From assembly GCA_945897725.1 (NCBI GenBank), contig CAMDFR010000009.1, positions 34,465 to 98,464 on the forward strand: a stretch of 64,000 nucleotides of DNA. Reading direction: 5' to 3'. Source of the stretch: Chitinophaga pinensis. Its GTDB lineage: Bacteria > Bacteroidota > Bacteroidia > Chitinophagales > CAMDFR01. The notes below the pieces were generated by a model. It worked only from the letters and a program-made list of their open reading frames with translations, had not been told where the DNA came from and ran no database searches. The translations under genes and the position numbers were made by a program. Shown here one piece after another: positions 45,093 through 52,776 of this stretch (the stretch's first letter is position 1; every line of letters starts with the position of its first letter).

Positions 45093-45656
45093 TTACAACA
45101 AGCCTTGTTGAATCATCAATTTCACTCTATAAATTGCTGTTAGAGAAAAATTATCTTTAATTTCTCCTCTTATAGCCATTTGATATACCTCTTCAAAAGC
45201 CAACTTTCTACTTTGCAAGACCTCTGTCTCATCAAATGATGTTCTTACCTCACTAAGTCCTTTCGCCACAAAAATAAATCCAATTTCATTGGTCGTGCAA
45301 TTAGATAACTGCACCTCCTGGATGAGTATATACTCTGTTGCTACCAACCCAACTTCTTCGGCCAACTCTCTTTTTGCAGTCTCTAATGGAGTCTCATTTT
45401 TTGGACTTCCACCTTCTGGCACCTCCCATTCATATTGTTCCATAGGGAATCTATACTGACCAACCAACCAAGTATTGTAATCCTCATCTAAAGGAAGGAT
45501 CGCTATCGCTTTATTCTTAAACTCTACTACTCCATAAATACCCTCCTTTTGTGCAGGTGTCATCACCTCATGTTCAATCACACGAATCCATGCATTTTCA
45601 TACTTTAGATGACTATCCATGATTTGCCATGGATTGCTTTCCATTTCATTTTCCAT
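45093..45656 (-). CDS. Nudix hydrolase (ADP-ribose pyrophosphatase-like)
   Basis: A 187-residue Nudix protein. The Nudix box fits exactly: G-x5-E-x7-REL-x-EE-x-G-L in the segment starting GGSPKNETPLETAK and ending RELAEEVGLV. The surrounding sequence (VVEFKNKAIAILPLDED, WLVGQYRFPMEQYEWEVPEG) resembles ADP-ribose/NDP-sugar hydrolases. The start could be the ATG at 45654-45656 or the second ATG at 45642-45644 (MESNPWQ); the promoter element at 45661 would make the first leaderless. Substrate not assigned. Confidence 0.87.
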   Translation of the reverse strand: MENEMESNPWQIMDSHLKYENAWIRVIEHEVMTPAQKEGIYGVVEFKNKAIAILPLDEDYNTWLVGQYRFPMEQYEWEVPEGGSPKNETPLETAKRELAEEVGLVATEYILIQEVQLSNCTTNEIGFIFVAKGLSEVRTSFDETEVLQSRKLAFEEVYQMAIRGEIKDNFSLTAIYRVKLMIQQGLL

Positions 45657-45660
45657 GCTT

Positions 45661-45668
45661 CAAAGATA
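45661..45668 (-). promoter_or_regulatory. -7 promoter element of the Nudix gene
   Basis: CAAAGATA on the plus strand reads TATCTTTG on the minus strand. With the tRNA-Ser spacing, transcription would begin at 45656, the first base of the ATG. Confidence 0.5.
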
Positions 45669-45719
45669 AGATGCTTTTAGAAGTTAATAGTCTTCTGCTA
45701 TTCAGAAAAAGTTCTCAAC

Positions 45720-45749
45720 TTTGCATTTCAATCTTATTAATTATCTTTG
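45720..45749 (+). promoter_or_regulatory. Promoter of mltG-ybgC-yihY
   Basis: TTTG (45720-45723), 18 bases, then TATCTTTG (45742-45749), matching the Bacteroidota -33/-7 pattern. It overlaps the TTG at 45747 that opens the longest frame, which supports translation from GTG at 45768. Confidence 0.6.
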
Positions 45750-45767
45750 AAAAACTCAATTTTTCTA

Positions 45768-46796
45768 GTGAAACTCAATTCCAAATACATCCTTTTCATT
45801 CTTCTTGTTTCTTCAATGCTACTCGCATGTATTGCTTATCAATTTGTATTAGTCAATAATGTACAAGGCAAAAAAAATGTATCATTTAAAATTCATACAG
45901 CGGCAACCTATGAAGAAGTCCTCACAGAAATGAAAGCCGAGAAGCTATTAAACAACTATTATACTTTTGAGGTATTGTCCAGCAAGATGAATTATCCGCA
46001 TAAAGTTCATCCAGGGAATTATGTTTTTAAACCTGGAATGAGTAATAAAGATATCCTCAGAATGCTGATTGGTGGACATCAAACACCAGTAAAAGTTACT
46101 TTCAACAATGTTAGAACCAAAGCAGATTTAGCAGGAAAACTATCTCGTTGTTTAGAATTGGACTCTTCAAAATTGATGAAGATTTTTTATGATACCAGTT
46201 TTCTAAAGCGACAAAATTTGGATACCAATACTATTATTTGCCTCTTTATTCCTAATTCTTATGAGATGTATTGGAATATTTCTCAAGAAAAATTTTTAGA
46301 AAGAATGCAAAAGGAATATAAAATTTTCTGGAATGCCTCGCGTTTAGAAAAAGCGAAGAATATTGGTCTGTCTGAAATTGAAGTATCCATCATGGCGTCC
46401 TTAGTGCAAGCCGAACAACAAAAACATCCTTCAGAACGTCCAAGGATAGCAGGTTTATACATGAATAGATTGAAACAAGGCATGGCATTACAAAATGATG
46501 CCACACTCATATTCTCCTTAGGTGACTTTAGTATCAAAAGGGTATTGAATATTCACAAAGAAATTGACTCAGCATTCAATACCTATAAACACGTAGGGCT
46601 TACGCCTGGCCCAATCAATTTACCAGAAATTTCAAGCCTTGATGCAGTTTTAAACTACGAAAAGAATGACTATCTTTTTCTTTGTGCCAAGGAAGATTTT
46701 TCAGGTTATCATAATTTTGCAGCAGATTATGCTACACATCAAAAAAATGCAAAGCTCTACACGACGGCCTTAGACAAAAGAAAGATTTACAAATAA
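45768..46796 (+). CDS. mltG: Endolytic transglycosylase MltG
   Basis: Membrane-anchored lytic transglycosylase that cuts nascent glycan strands. Starting at GTG 45768 gives 342 residues and places one transmembrane helix at about 5-27 (KYILFILLVSSMLLACIAYQ). A LysM-like region follows, and the YceG catalytic domain contains IMASLVQAEQQKHPSERP, MNRLKQGMALQNDATLIF and GLTPGPINLPEISSLDAV. In most homologues the first motif reads ASIVEKE/ASIVEEE; here the first glutamate is glutamine and the second is kept. First gene of a probable operon with the thioesterase and the YihY-like gene. Confidence 0.9.
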   Translation: MKLNSKYILFILLVSSMLLACIAYQFVLVNNVQGKKNVSFKIHTAATYEEVLTEMKAEKLLNNYYTFEVLSSKMNYPHKVHPGNYVFKPGMSNKDILRMLIGGHQTPVKVTFNNVRTKADLAGKLSRCLELDSSKLMKIFYDTSFLKRQNLDTNTIICLFIPNSYEMYWNISQEKFLERMQKEYKIFWNASRLEKAKNIGLSEIEVSIMASLVQAEQQKHPSERPRIAGLYMNRLKQGMALQNDATLIFSLGDFSIKRVLNIHKEIDSAFNTYKHVGLTPGPINLPEISSLDAVLNYEKNDYLFLCAKEDFSGYHNFAADYATHQKNAKLYTTALDKRKIYK

Positions 46797-46839
46797 GAAT
46801 GACTGAAAGATTTTTAAGAAGTTTCAAAAAAACTAGACT

Positions 46840-47244
46840 ATGTTCATACACGAAACATCACTGAGAGTTAGATATGCAGAGACAGACCAAATGGGTATTG
46901 TATACTATGGCAATTATTCGCAATACTATGAAGTGGGAAGAGTAGAGGCTATTCGATCACTTGGTATTTCTTACAAAGAGATTGAGTTGAATGGTATTTT
47001 GATGCCTGTTACCAAGATGAATATAAAGTATGTGCTTCCAGCTAAATATGATGATTTATTAAAAATTGTGACCATTGTGAAAGAAAAACCAGATAAAAGA
47101 ATTAGTTTTAGAACAGAAATTTATAATATGAACGAGGAGCTCATTAATTTTGGTGAGGTCACGCTCGTTTTTCTTGAAACTGAAACAAAGAAGGTGGTTG
47201 ACATTCCTTCCTTTCTTTGGGATAAAATGAAAGTGTTTTTCTGA
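46840..47244 (+). CDS. ybgC: Acyl-CoA thioesterase, YbgC/4-hydroxybenzoyl-CoA thioesterase family
   Basis: Hot-dog fold thioesterase of 134 residues. The signature RYAETDQMGIVYYGNYSQYY (11-30) contains the catalytic aspartate and the YxNY motif. The substrate is uncertain; YbgC acts on short acyl-CoAs and acyl-ACP in E. coli and is linked there to the Tol-Pal region, which is absent here. It sits between mltG (43-base gap) and the YihY-like gene (10-base gap). Confidence 0.9.
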   Translation: MFIHETSLRVRYAETDQMGIVYYGNYSQYYEVGRVEAIRSLGISYKEIELNGILMPVTKMNIKYVLPAKYDDLLKIVTIVKEKPDKRISFRTEIYNMNEELINFGEVTLVFLETETKKVVDIPSFLWDKMKVFF

Positions 47245-47254
47245 AAATAACAAC

Positions 47255-48196
47255 ATGTGGAAATTACCTGAATTTATAGATATACCAATTGTAAGGAAAT
47301 TCGAAAGTCGGTTTAGAGTCTTTACTTTGCCCGGTTTTGATGGTATCCCATTTTACGATGTACTGCTCTTTTTTGTGAAGGAGATGAAGAACAATACGAT
47401 TGTAACAAGAGCTCAAGCCATCGCGTTTAGTTTCTTTTTAGCTGTATTTCCTTTTATTCTTTTTGCTTTTACACTCATCCCCTATTTACCGATTCCTAAT
47501 TTCCAAAAGAACCTCATCATTCTCCTCAGCGATATCTTACCCAATCAACAAAGTATGGAATTCATCAAAACAAATATTTTTGATGTGATCAATAATCCTC
47601 GTTTTGGGCTCTTATCATTTGGTTTTATTACAGCCATTTATTTATCTAGCAATGGTGTAATTACCATGATGCGATCATTTGATAAGGCATATCACAATTA
47701 TGGACGTCGCAATTTTTTTCATCAACGATGGGTGGCATTGAAACTAACCTTCTTGCTATTTTTCATTTTCACAGCTAGTTTGATTGTCATCATCGTTGGC
47801 GGTATTTTTACGAAATGGCTACTACATATCTTTGGCTTTCTATCCTTTGCGAGTACCGTATTGGTGCTAGGATTCAAGTATGTCGTTGTTTTCTTCTTGT
47901 TTTTATATGCCATTTCTGTGATCTATTATTATGGTCCCGCCGTAAAAAACAAATGGAAGTTTATCACACCAGGCTCCATCTTAGCCACCTTTTTATCTAT
48001 TTTAATTTCTATCATTTTCTCTTATTACCTTAAAAATTTCGCAAATTATAATAAGATATACGGCTCACTTGGAACGGTCATCATCTTACAGATTTGGTTC
48101 TATATCAATTCACTGGTTTTACTCATTGGATTTGAATTGAACGCCAGTATCTACTATCACAAAGGATTGAAAGAGAAGGATTCCGAAGAATTATAA
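47255..48196 (+). CDS. YihY/virulence factor BrkB family membrane protein
   Basis: Integral membrane protein of 313 residues with about six transmembrane helices. Family landmarks are RAQAIAFSFFLAVFPFILF (about 49-67), IYLSSNGVITMMRSFDKAY (about 129-147), YYGPAVKNKWKFITPGSIL and YGSLGTVIILQIWFYINSLV. Formerly called RNase BN, an assignment since withdrawn. Function unknown. Last gene of the mltG operon, 43 bases before the tRNA-Ser gene. Confidence 0.9.
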   Translation: MWKLPEFIDIPIVRKFESRFRVFTLPGFDGIPFYDVLLFFVKEMKNNTIVTRAQAIAFSFFLAVFPFILFAFTLIPYLPIPNFQKNLIILLSDILPNQQSMEFIKTNIFDVINNPRFGLLSFGFITAIYLSSNGVITMMRSFDKAYHNYGRRNFFHQRWVALKLTFLLFFIFTASLIVIIVGGIFTKWLLHIFGFLSFASTVLVLGFKYVVVFFLFLYAISVIYYYGPAVKNKWKFITPGSILATFLSILISIIFSYYLKNFANYNKIYGSLGTVIILQIWFYINSLVLLIGFELNASIYYHKGLKEKDSEEL

Positions 48197-48204
48197 ATTT
48201 TCAT

Positions 48205-48235
48205 TTTGTTATTTATTTCAAAAGCTATACTTTTG
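48205..48235 (+). promoter_or_regulatory. Promoter of tRNA-Ser
   Basis: TTTG (48205-48208), 19 bases, TACTTTTG (48228-48235), followed by the tRNA first base at 48240. This is the cleanest -33/-7 promoter in the window and sets the G-to-start distance of 5 bases used for the others. Confidence 0.75.
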
Positions 48236-48239
48236 CCCC

Positions 48240-48327
48240 GGAGAGATGGCAGAGCGGTCGAATGCGGCGGTCTTGAAAACCGTTGACTGTTACAGGTCCA
48301 GGGGTTCGAATCCCTTTCTCTCCGCCA
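48240..48327 (+). tRNA. tRNA-Ser (anticodon UGA)
   Basis: An 88-nt tRNA with acceptor stem GGAGAGA/TCTCTCC (48240-48246 with 48317-48323), discriminator G and encoded CCA at 48325-48327. The anticodon loop CTTGAAA gives UGA, reading UCN serine codons. The T arm carries GGTTCGAATCC, and a long variable arm is present, as expected for class II tRNA-Ser. Confidence 0.97.
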
Positions 48328-48332
48328 AAATG

Positions 48333-48360
48333 AAAAACCTTGCGGATGCAAGGTTTTTTT
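48333..48360 (+). terminator. Rho-independent terminator of tRNA-Ser
   Basis: Perfect 11-bp stem AAAAACCTTGC / GCAAGGTTTTT around GGAT, continuing into a T run, five bases after the tRNA CCA. Confidence 0.93.
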
Positions 48361-48365
48361 ATTTT

Positions 48366-48765
48366 ATGCCACGAACCGAAAACTTGTTTTCGAGGGAGTG
48401 CAGAAAATAAAAAAACTGCTGACGATAAGCAGCTAGGTTTGAAATTTTGAAGCCCACCTCACAAGGGAAAGCCGTAGGCAATCCCGTCCATGCCACGAAC
48501 GGAAAACTTGTTTTCGAGGGAGTGCAGAAAATAAAAAAACTGCTGTCGATAGGCAGCTAGGTTTGAAATTTTGAAGCCCCTCCCCTAAGGGAACGCCGTA
48601 GGCAATCCCGTCCATGCCACGAACCGAAAACTTGTTTTCGAGGGAGTGCAAAAAATAAAAAAACTGCTGACGATAGGCAGCTAGGTTTGAAATTTTGAAG
48701 CCCACCTCACAAGGGAAAGCCGTAGGCAATCCCGTCCATACAACGAACCGAAAACTTCTTTTCCT
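48366..48765. repeat. Three tandem 124-bp repeats plus a partial fourth
   Basis: Units start at 48366, 48490 and 48614 (each exactly 124 bp) and a truncated copy starts at 48738 and loses similarity near 48765. Copies differ at few positions. Each unit contains two inverted repeats: CGAAAAC/GTTTTCG around TT, and CTGCT/AGCAG around a 7-base loop. On the minus strand the second is followed by seven T residues, so each unit carries a possible intrinsic terminator for the leftward gene at 48782. The unit also has a fixed segment TTTGAAATTTTGAAGCCC. The period is not a multiple of 3, arguing against a coding repeat. Confidence 0.92.
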
Positions 48766-48781
48766 AAATACAAGCGAGAAG

Positions 48782-49150
48782 TTAGCACTTCGACTTAGGA
48801 TTCGGAAAATTGTCGCCTTGATCTTCTTCCACATCATCCAAACAAACAAAATCCTTTTCTAAGATGAGTTGCATATTAGACCCATTTGAAAGTGGAATAG
48901 AATTTTTATACCCAACTAGCTCTGTAGTGGTCCATTTTTCGATCTCCGTAGAAGGAAAAAACATTATAATCTTATTGTTGCTATAGTCAATTTGAAGGCT
49001 ATCAATAGTTTTTGTTGCTTGAAGCGCATAGATAAGCTTGCCAGCTAAAAAATCTACACAATCTTCTATATATTCATTTTGATTAAACTGTGCCACTTCA
49101 CTCTGACTCAATCTATATCGAACCGAATTTCCTTTAATTCTAAGTTTCAT
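48782..49150 (-). CDS. Conserved hypothetical protein of the molybdenum-cofactor cluster
   Basis: A 122-residue protein beginning MKLRIKGNSVRYRLSQSEV and ending in an acidic, cysteine-terminated tail (DVEEDQGDNFPNPKSKC). I associate this pattern with a small conserved family (possibly DUF7009) found near fdhD and mobA in Bacteroidota, but I cannot verify the family name. No enzyme motif is visible. It has its own promoter element and follows fdhD by 44 bases. It is transcribed into the 124-bp repeat array. Confidence 0.75.
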   Translation of the reverse strand: MKLRIKGNSVRYRLSQSEVAQFNQNEYIEDCVDFLAGKLIYALQATKTIDSLQIDYSNNKIIMFFPSTEIEKWTTTELVGYKNSIPLSNGSNMQLILEKDFVCLDDVEEDQGDNFPNPKSKC

Positions 49151-49167
49151 CTGCTTTTTTTGTTTGA

Positions 49168-49175
49168 CAAATCTA
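49168..49175 (-). promoter_or_regulatory. -7 element before the small moco-cluster gene
   Basis: CAAATCTA on the plus strand reads TAGATTTG on the minus strand. Start predicted near 49163, leader about 13 bases. Confidence 0.45.
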
Positions 49176-49194
49176 GGTGAATCACCATGCTTTT

Positions 49195-50016
49195 TTAACT
49201 AATTCGTGAACTACAAGAATAAATATTGAAAGAGTTCATTTTCAGAAAGCCCACCAAGGTAATATTAAACTCTTTGGCTAATTCAATAGCAAGTGAAGAT
49301 GGAGCGCCTAAAGCACATATAATAGGTATTTCTGCCATGGCTGCTTTCTGAATTAATTCAAAACTTGCACGTCCACTTAAAAACAAAATATGCGCTCTTA
49401 ATGGTACCTTGCCCTGCAAAAAGCAAGCACCAATTAATTTATCTAATGCGTTATGTCGGCCCACATCTTCATACACCGAAATGAAATGACCCATGCTATC
49501 GAATAAGGCTGAAGCATGAAGCCCGCCAGTGCTTTCAAAAATGGACTGTTGAGTGGCAACCTTTTCATTTAATTTAAATAAAATAGAAGAATCAATCCGC
49601 AAAAGCGTATCGTCATTATTTCTCTTTTGCACCGTTCTGATGGACTCTATAGAAGATTTACCACACACACCGCAACTACTAGAAGTATAAAAGTGCCGTT
49701 CAATCTTTGACAAATCTAGCACCACATTTTGCTTCACATGAACACAAATTTCATTCTCGCTCACTTGTTCTACTTTATCAACAGTAGCCATGTCAAGCAA
49801 GATGCCTTCTGTAAATAAAAAACCGATAGCCAATTCTTTGTCTTTGCCTGGAGTGCGCATAGTAATGGAGATATTCTTCTTGATTGGTGCATCTGAAACC
49901 CAATAGGATAAACTAATTTCCAATGGCTCTTCAATAGCCACAACATCTGTTACTTCAACAATTTGCTCTGCTTTCCATCTATGAATGAAAATACTAGCTG
50001 TTTCCTTTGGTGTCAT
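49195..50016 (-). CDS. fdhD: Formate dehydrogenase accessory sulfurtransferase FdhD
   Basis: Transfers sulfur from IscS to the molybdenum cofactor of formate dehydrogenase-type enzymes. The key CGxCG motif is in SSCGVCGKSS (about 124-133). Also visible are PGKDKELAIGFLFTEGI, GGLHASALFDS, DVGRHNALDKLIG and LSGRASFELIQKAAM. Length 273. The start overlaps mobA by 23 bases. No formate dehydrogenase or other molybdoenzyme gene lies in the window. Confidence 0.93.
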   Translation of the reverse strand: MTPKETASIFIHRWKAEQIVEVTDVVAIEEPLEISLSYWVSDAPIKKNISITMRTPGKDKELAIGFLFTEGILLDMATVDKVEQVSENEICVHVKQNVVLDLSKIERHFYTSSSCGVCGKSSIESIRTVQKRNNDDTLLRIDSSILFKLNEKVATQQSIFESTGGLHASALFDSMGHFISVYEDVGRHNALDKLIGACFLQGKVPLRAHILFLSGRASFELIQKAAMAEIPIICALGAPSSLAIELAKEFNITLVGFLKMNSFNIYSCSSRIS

Positions 50017-50578
50017 TTATTTTATTTTTAACAAGGTTATAATCATCTGGTGTGTCAATACTCTTGAGCGTTCCGTTGGAGTGGGGCCTCACTCTACAAA
50101 CATGAGCTTGCTTCAAGATTTGTTGCATTGAATAGTTTGCCGAGGCCCAATTTGCGCTCGTATTGGTAAAAAAAGACTTTTCGTAAATGCCCAAAAATGG
50201 TTCAAAAAAACCACTCTCTTCATTGTAAAAAACGCTTGCATCAAACGCTGTTGATCGTTCGGAAATCAATGTTTCGACATCTTTTTCTGAAATCCATGGA
50301 TAATCAATCGCTATCACCAACCAACTCGTTTGAATCTTATGGTAAGCTGATAAAATGCCTGCCATAGGGCCTATATCTTGATATATTGCCAAATCTGGAA
50401 TAACAGGTAAAGTATAATCGAGGCGAGAAGTAGATAAATACACCTCCTTACAAAAAGGCTGCATCATTCTATAAATATGTTCATATTGTGGCAGTCCATG
50501 ATATTTCAAAGATGCTTTATCTTGTTGCATTCTCGTTGATGCTCCACCCATTAACACCAAACCATTTAAAATACTCAT
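49994..50578 (-). CDS. mobA: Molybdenum cofactor guanylyltransferase
   Basis: Attaches GMP to molybdopterin to give Mo-bis-MGD precursors. The nucleotide-binding signature is LVLMGGASTRMQQDKASLKY (about 7-26). Further family segments are IYQDIGPMAGILSAY and WLVIAIDYPWISEKDVETL, the metal-binding aspartate region. Length 194. It is the first gene of a leftward set with fdhD and the small hypothetical, and is divergent from the PorE-like gene. Confidence 0.9.
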   Translation of the reverse strand: MSILNGLVLMGGASTRMQQDKASLKYHGLPQYEHIYRMMQPFCKEVYLSTSRLDYTLPVIPDLAIYQDIGPMAGILSAYHKIQTSWLVIAIDYPWISEKDVETLISERSTAFDASVFYNEESGFFEPFLGIYEKSFFTNTSANWASANYSMQQILKQAHVCRVRPHSNGTLKSIDTPDDYNLVKNKINDTKGNS

Positions 50579-50713
50579 CGCTTTTTCGTTTTACAAAATT
50601 CTTGCTGTCCTCTATTTTAGGTTATAGTTAATAGAATACTAAAGCATTCTCTAGGACATCCTTCAACATTTAATGGTCCAATAAAAATCTAAAGTAATAA
50701 ATACATTATTAAT

Positions 50714-50721
50714 TACCTTTG
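50714..50721 (+). promoter_or_regulatory. -7 promoter element of the PorE-like gene
   Basis: TACCTTTG matches TANNTTTG. Start predicted near 50726, leader about 9 bases to the ATG at 50735. Confidence 0.55.
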
Positions 50722-50734
50722 TAATAATGATTTA

Positions 50735-52720
50735 ATGGTGAAAAATATTTTTATACTTTTTGGATTTCTTACCTTCTTAGGCACTTCTTGTAGGACAGCC
50801 AAGGAAACGACAGATGGCAAAACAGCCTATGAATCGAAGCAATACATCTTTGCTGCTGAATTATTACAAAAAGAAATTTCCGCACTAAAAACAACTGAAG
50901 AGAAAGTAGAAAAAACCTTACTGATTGCGAGAGCATACAAGAATAGCAATCAACCTGCAGAGGCTGTAAAATGGTATGAAAAAAACATAGCACTCAAAGA
51001 AAATCCAGATGTCATTTTTGAATATGCACTTGAACTAAAACGCAACGAAGATTATAAAAAGGCAGCCATTGTATTTGAAAAACTAATGGCTGAAGATGTT
51101 GATTTTGCTGCAGAATGTCGAAGAAACATAGAGATTTGCAAGCTTGCAGAGGTTTGGATGGCTGAATCAAAATCTGCGAAAACAGTTAATCTTGAAGCGA
51201 TCAATTCTGCTCAAAGTGACTATGCTGCTTTTAAATTAAAGGATGGCTCCTTGGTTTTTACTTCAGATAAAACAGAGGCCACAGGCGACATAAAGTATAA
51301 ATGGACGAACGAAAAATATGGAGATTTATACATCGCTAAAAAGAACGGCGCCGCTTATGCAAGTCCAATGCCTTTCGATGCTACATTGAATACCAATTAC
51401 TATGAAGGTGCTGCTTGCTTCAATAAAGAAAACAATGTTATTTATTTTACCAGATGTGGAAGCGATGGACCCAAGAGTGATTTTTGTGCCATATTCAAAA
51501 GCAGCTGGGATGGGGCTAACTGGAGTATACCAGAAGTTCAACCATTGCTAAGTGACACCTGTAATGTTGGTCAACCCTTTTTAAGCAGAGATGGGAAAAC
51601 CTTATTTTTTACTTCAGATTTTATTGGTGGATTTGGTGGCAGAGACATTTACTTCGTTGCGGTGAATGCTGATGGAACGCTTAGTGAGCCTAGCAATGCA
51701 GGTACTGCAGTAAATACAGAACAAGATGAAATGTTCCCAACATTAGATGAGAATAACAATATTTTATACTTCTCTTCGAATGGTTTAACAGGTTTGGGTG
51801 GCCTAGACATTTTTAAGGCTAGCAAAGAAAAAAACATATGGAAGAATGTAGAGAATATGAAATATCCCATCAATAGTGGCGCTGACGATTTTTATTTGAT
51901 ATTGGATAAAACGAAGCCATCTAATGATCAAGACACAGTATTAAAATCTGGCTATTTAACTTCTGCTCGTAAAAATGGAAAGGGAATGGATGATATTTAT
52001 TCCTATCAATTATTTCTTCAAAATAACTTTGTATTGGTGGTGAGAGTGGTCACCAAAACCTACGCAAATCCCGAAGATCCAAAAAGCGATATCATTGGTA
52101 AAGCAATTTTAAAAGATGCCAAAGTTGAGTTGACCTCCAATAAAACACTTGCTCAATTAACAGATGCTAATGGCATAACAAAATTTGACCTAGACAAAGA
52201 GATGGATTATATCATCGATGCCTCAAAGCCTGGCTATTTAAAGAAAAGCACCACCACCACAACGAAAAATCGAAGAGACGCCAATAGAACAGAAGTGGTC
52301 ATTAATGTAGAAATTGAGTTAGAAAAAATATTTACTTCTCAGGACATTGAAATATCAAATATTTATTATGGATTAGATTCGACTCAGCTTAGACCTGAAT
52401 CTTATCCTGCGCTTGACACTTTACTTGCCCTATTCAGAGAGAATCCAGATATTACCATTGAGATTGGCTCACATACAGATTCTAGAGGTAGCGATGCCCA
52501 TAATCTTAAACTTTCTCAAGGCAGAGCTCAAAGTGTCATTGATTATCTAATTTCTAAAGGCATTGCCGCCGAAAGATTGATTGCAAAAGGCTATGGAGAA
52601 ACCAAACTCTTGAACAATTGCGGTAATAATGTAAAATGCACAGAAGAAGAGCATCAAAGAAATCGAAGAACAACTTTCAGAGTCATTTCGCAAAATGTCA
52701 ATATTGAATCGAAGGAATAA
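50735..52720 (+). CDS. PorE-like OmpA-family lipoprotein (TPR, WD40/PD40, CRD, OmpA)
   Basis: A 661-residue lipoprotein (signal ends at C19). Domain order: TPR-like helices (about 25-140), a PD40/WD40-like propeller (about 150-430, with the repeated ALFFTSDFIGGFGGRDIYF and YFSSNGLTGLGGLDIFKA type motif), a carboxypeptidase-regulatory-like beta-sandwich (about 440-520), and a C-terminal OmpA peptidoglycan-binding domain (about 535-661) with HTDSRGSDAHNLKLSQGRA and RNRRTTFRV. This order matches PorE of Porphyromonas gingivalis, a T9SS subunit linking the machinery to peptidoglycan. Other OmpA lipoproteins of this build exist in the phylum, so T9SS membership is probable, not proven. Confidence 0.85.
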   Translation: MVKNIFILFGFLTFLGTSCRTAKETTDGKTAYESKQYIFAAELLQKEISALKTTEEKVEKTLLIARAYKNSNQPAEAVKWYEKNIALKENPDVIFEYALELKRNEDYKKAAIVFEKLMAEDVDFAAECRRNIEICKLAEVWMAESKSAKTVNLEAINSAQSDYAAFKLKDGSLVFTSDKTEATGDIKYKWTNEKYGDLYIAKKNGAAYASPMPFDATLNTNYYEGAACFNKENNVIYFTRCGSDGPKSDFCAIFKSSWDGANWSIPEVQPLLSDTCNVGQPFLSRDGKTLFFTSDFIGGFGGRDIYFVAVNADGTLSEPSNAGTAVNTEQDEMFPTLDENNNILYFSSNGLTGLGGLDIFKASKEKNIWKNVENMKYPINSGADDFYLILDKTKPSNDQDTVLKSGYLTSARKNGKGMDDIYSYQLFLQNNFVLVVRVVTKTYANPEDPKSDIIGKAILKDAKVELTSNKTLAQLTDANGITKFDLDKEMDYIIDASKPGYLKKSTTTTTKNRRDANRTEVVINVEIELEKIFTSQDIEISNIYYGLDSTQLRPESYPALDTLLALFRENPDITIEIGSHTDSRGSDAHNLKLSQGRAQSVIDYLISKGIAAERLIAKGYGETKLLNNCGNNVKCTEEEHQRNRRTTFRVISQNVNIESKE

Positions 52721-52776
52721 AAGGCTAGTACAGTTTTTTGAATTTAGGCTATATTTACATTGTTTTATATAGATTC

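Noticed and set aside
48433..48849. A 138-codon minus-strand frame running through the 124-bp repeats.
   Set aside because: The 124-base period shifts the frame in each copy, so it translates the same DNA in three frames, and its upstream part overlaps the real gene at 48782-49150. It is not a protein family.
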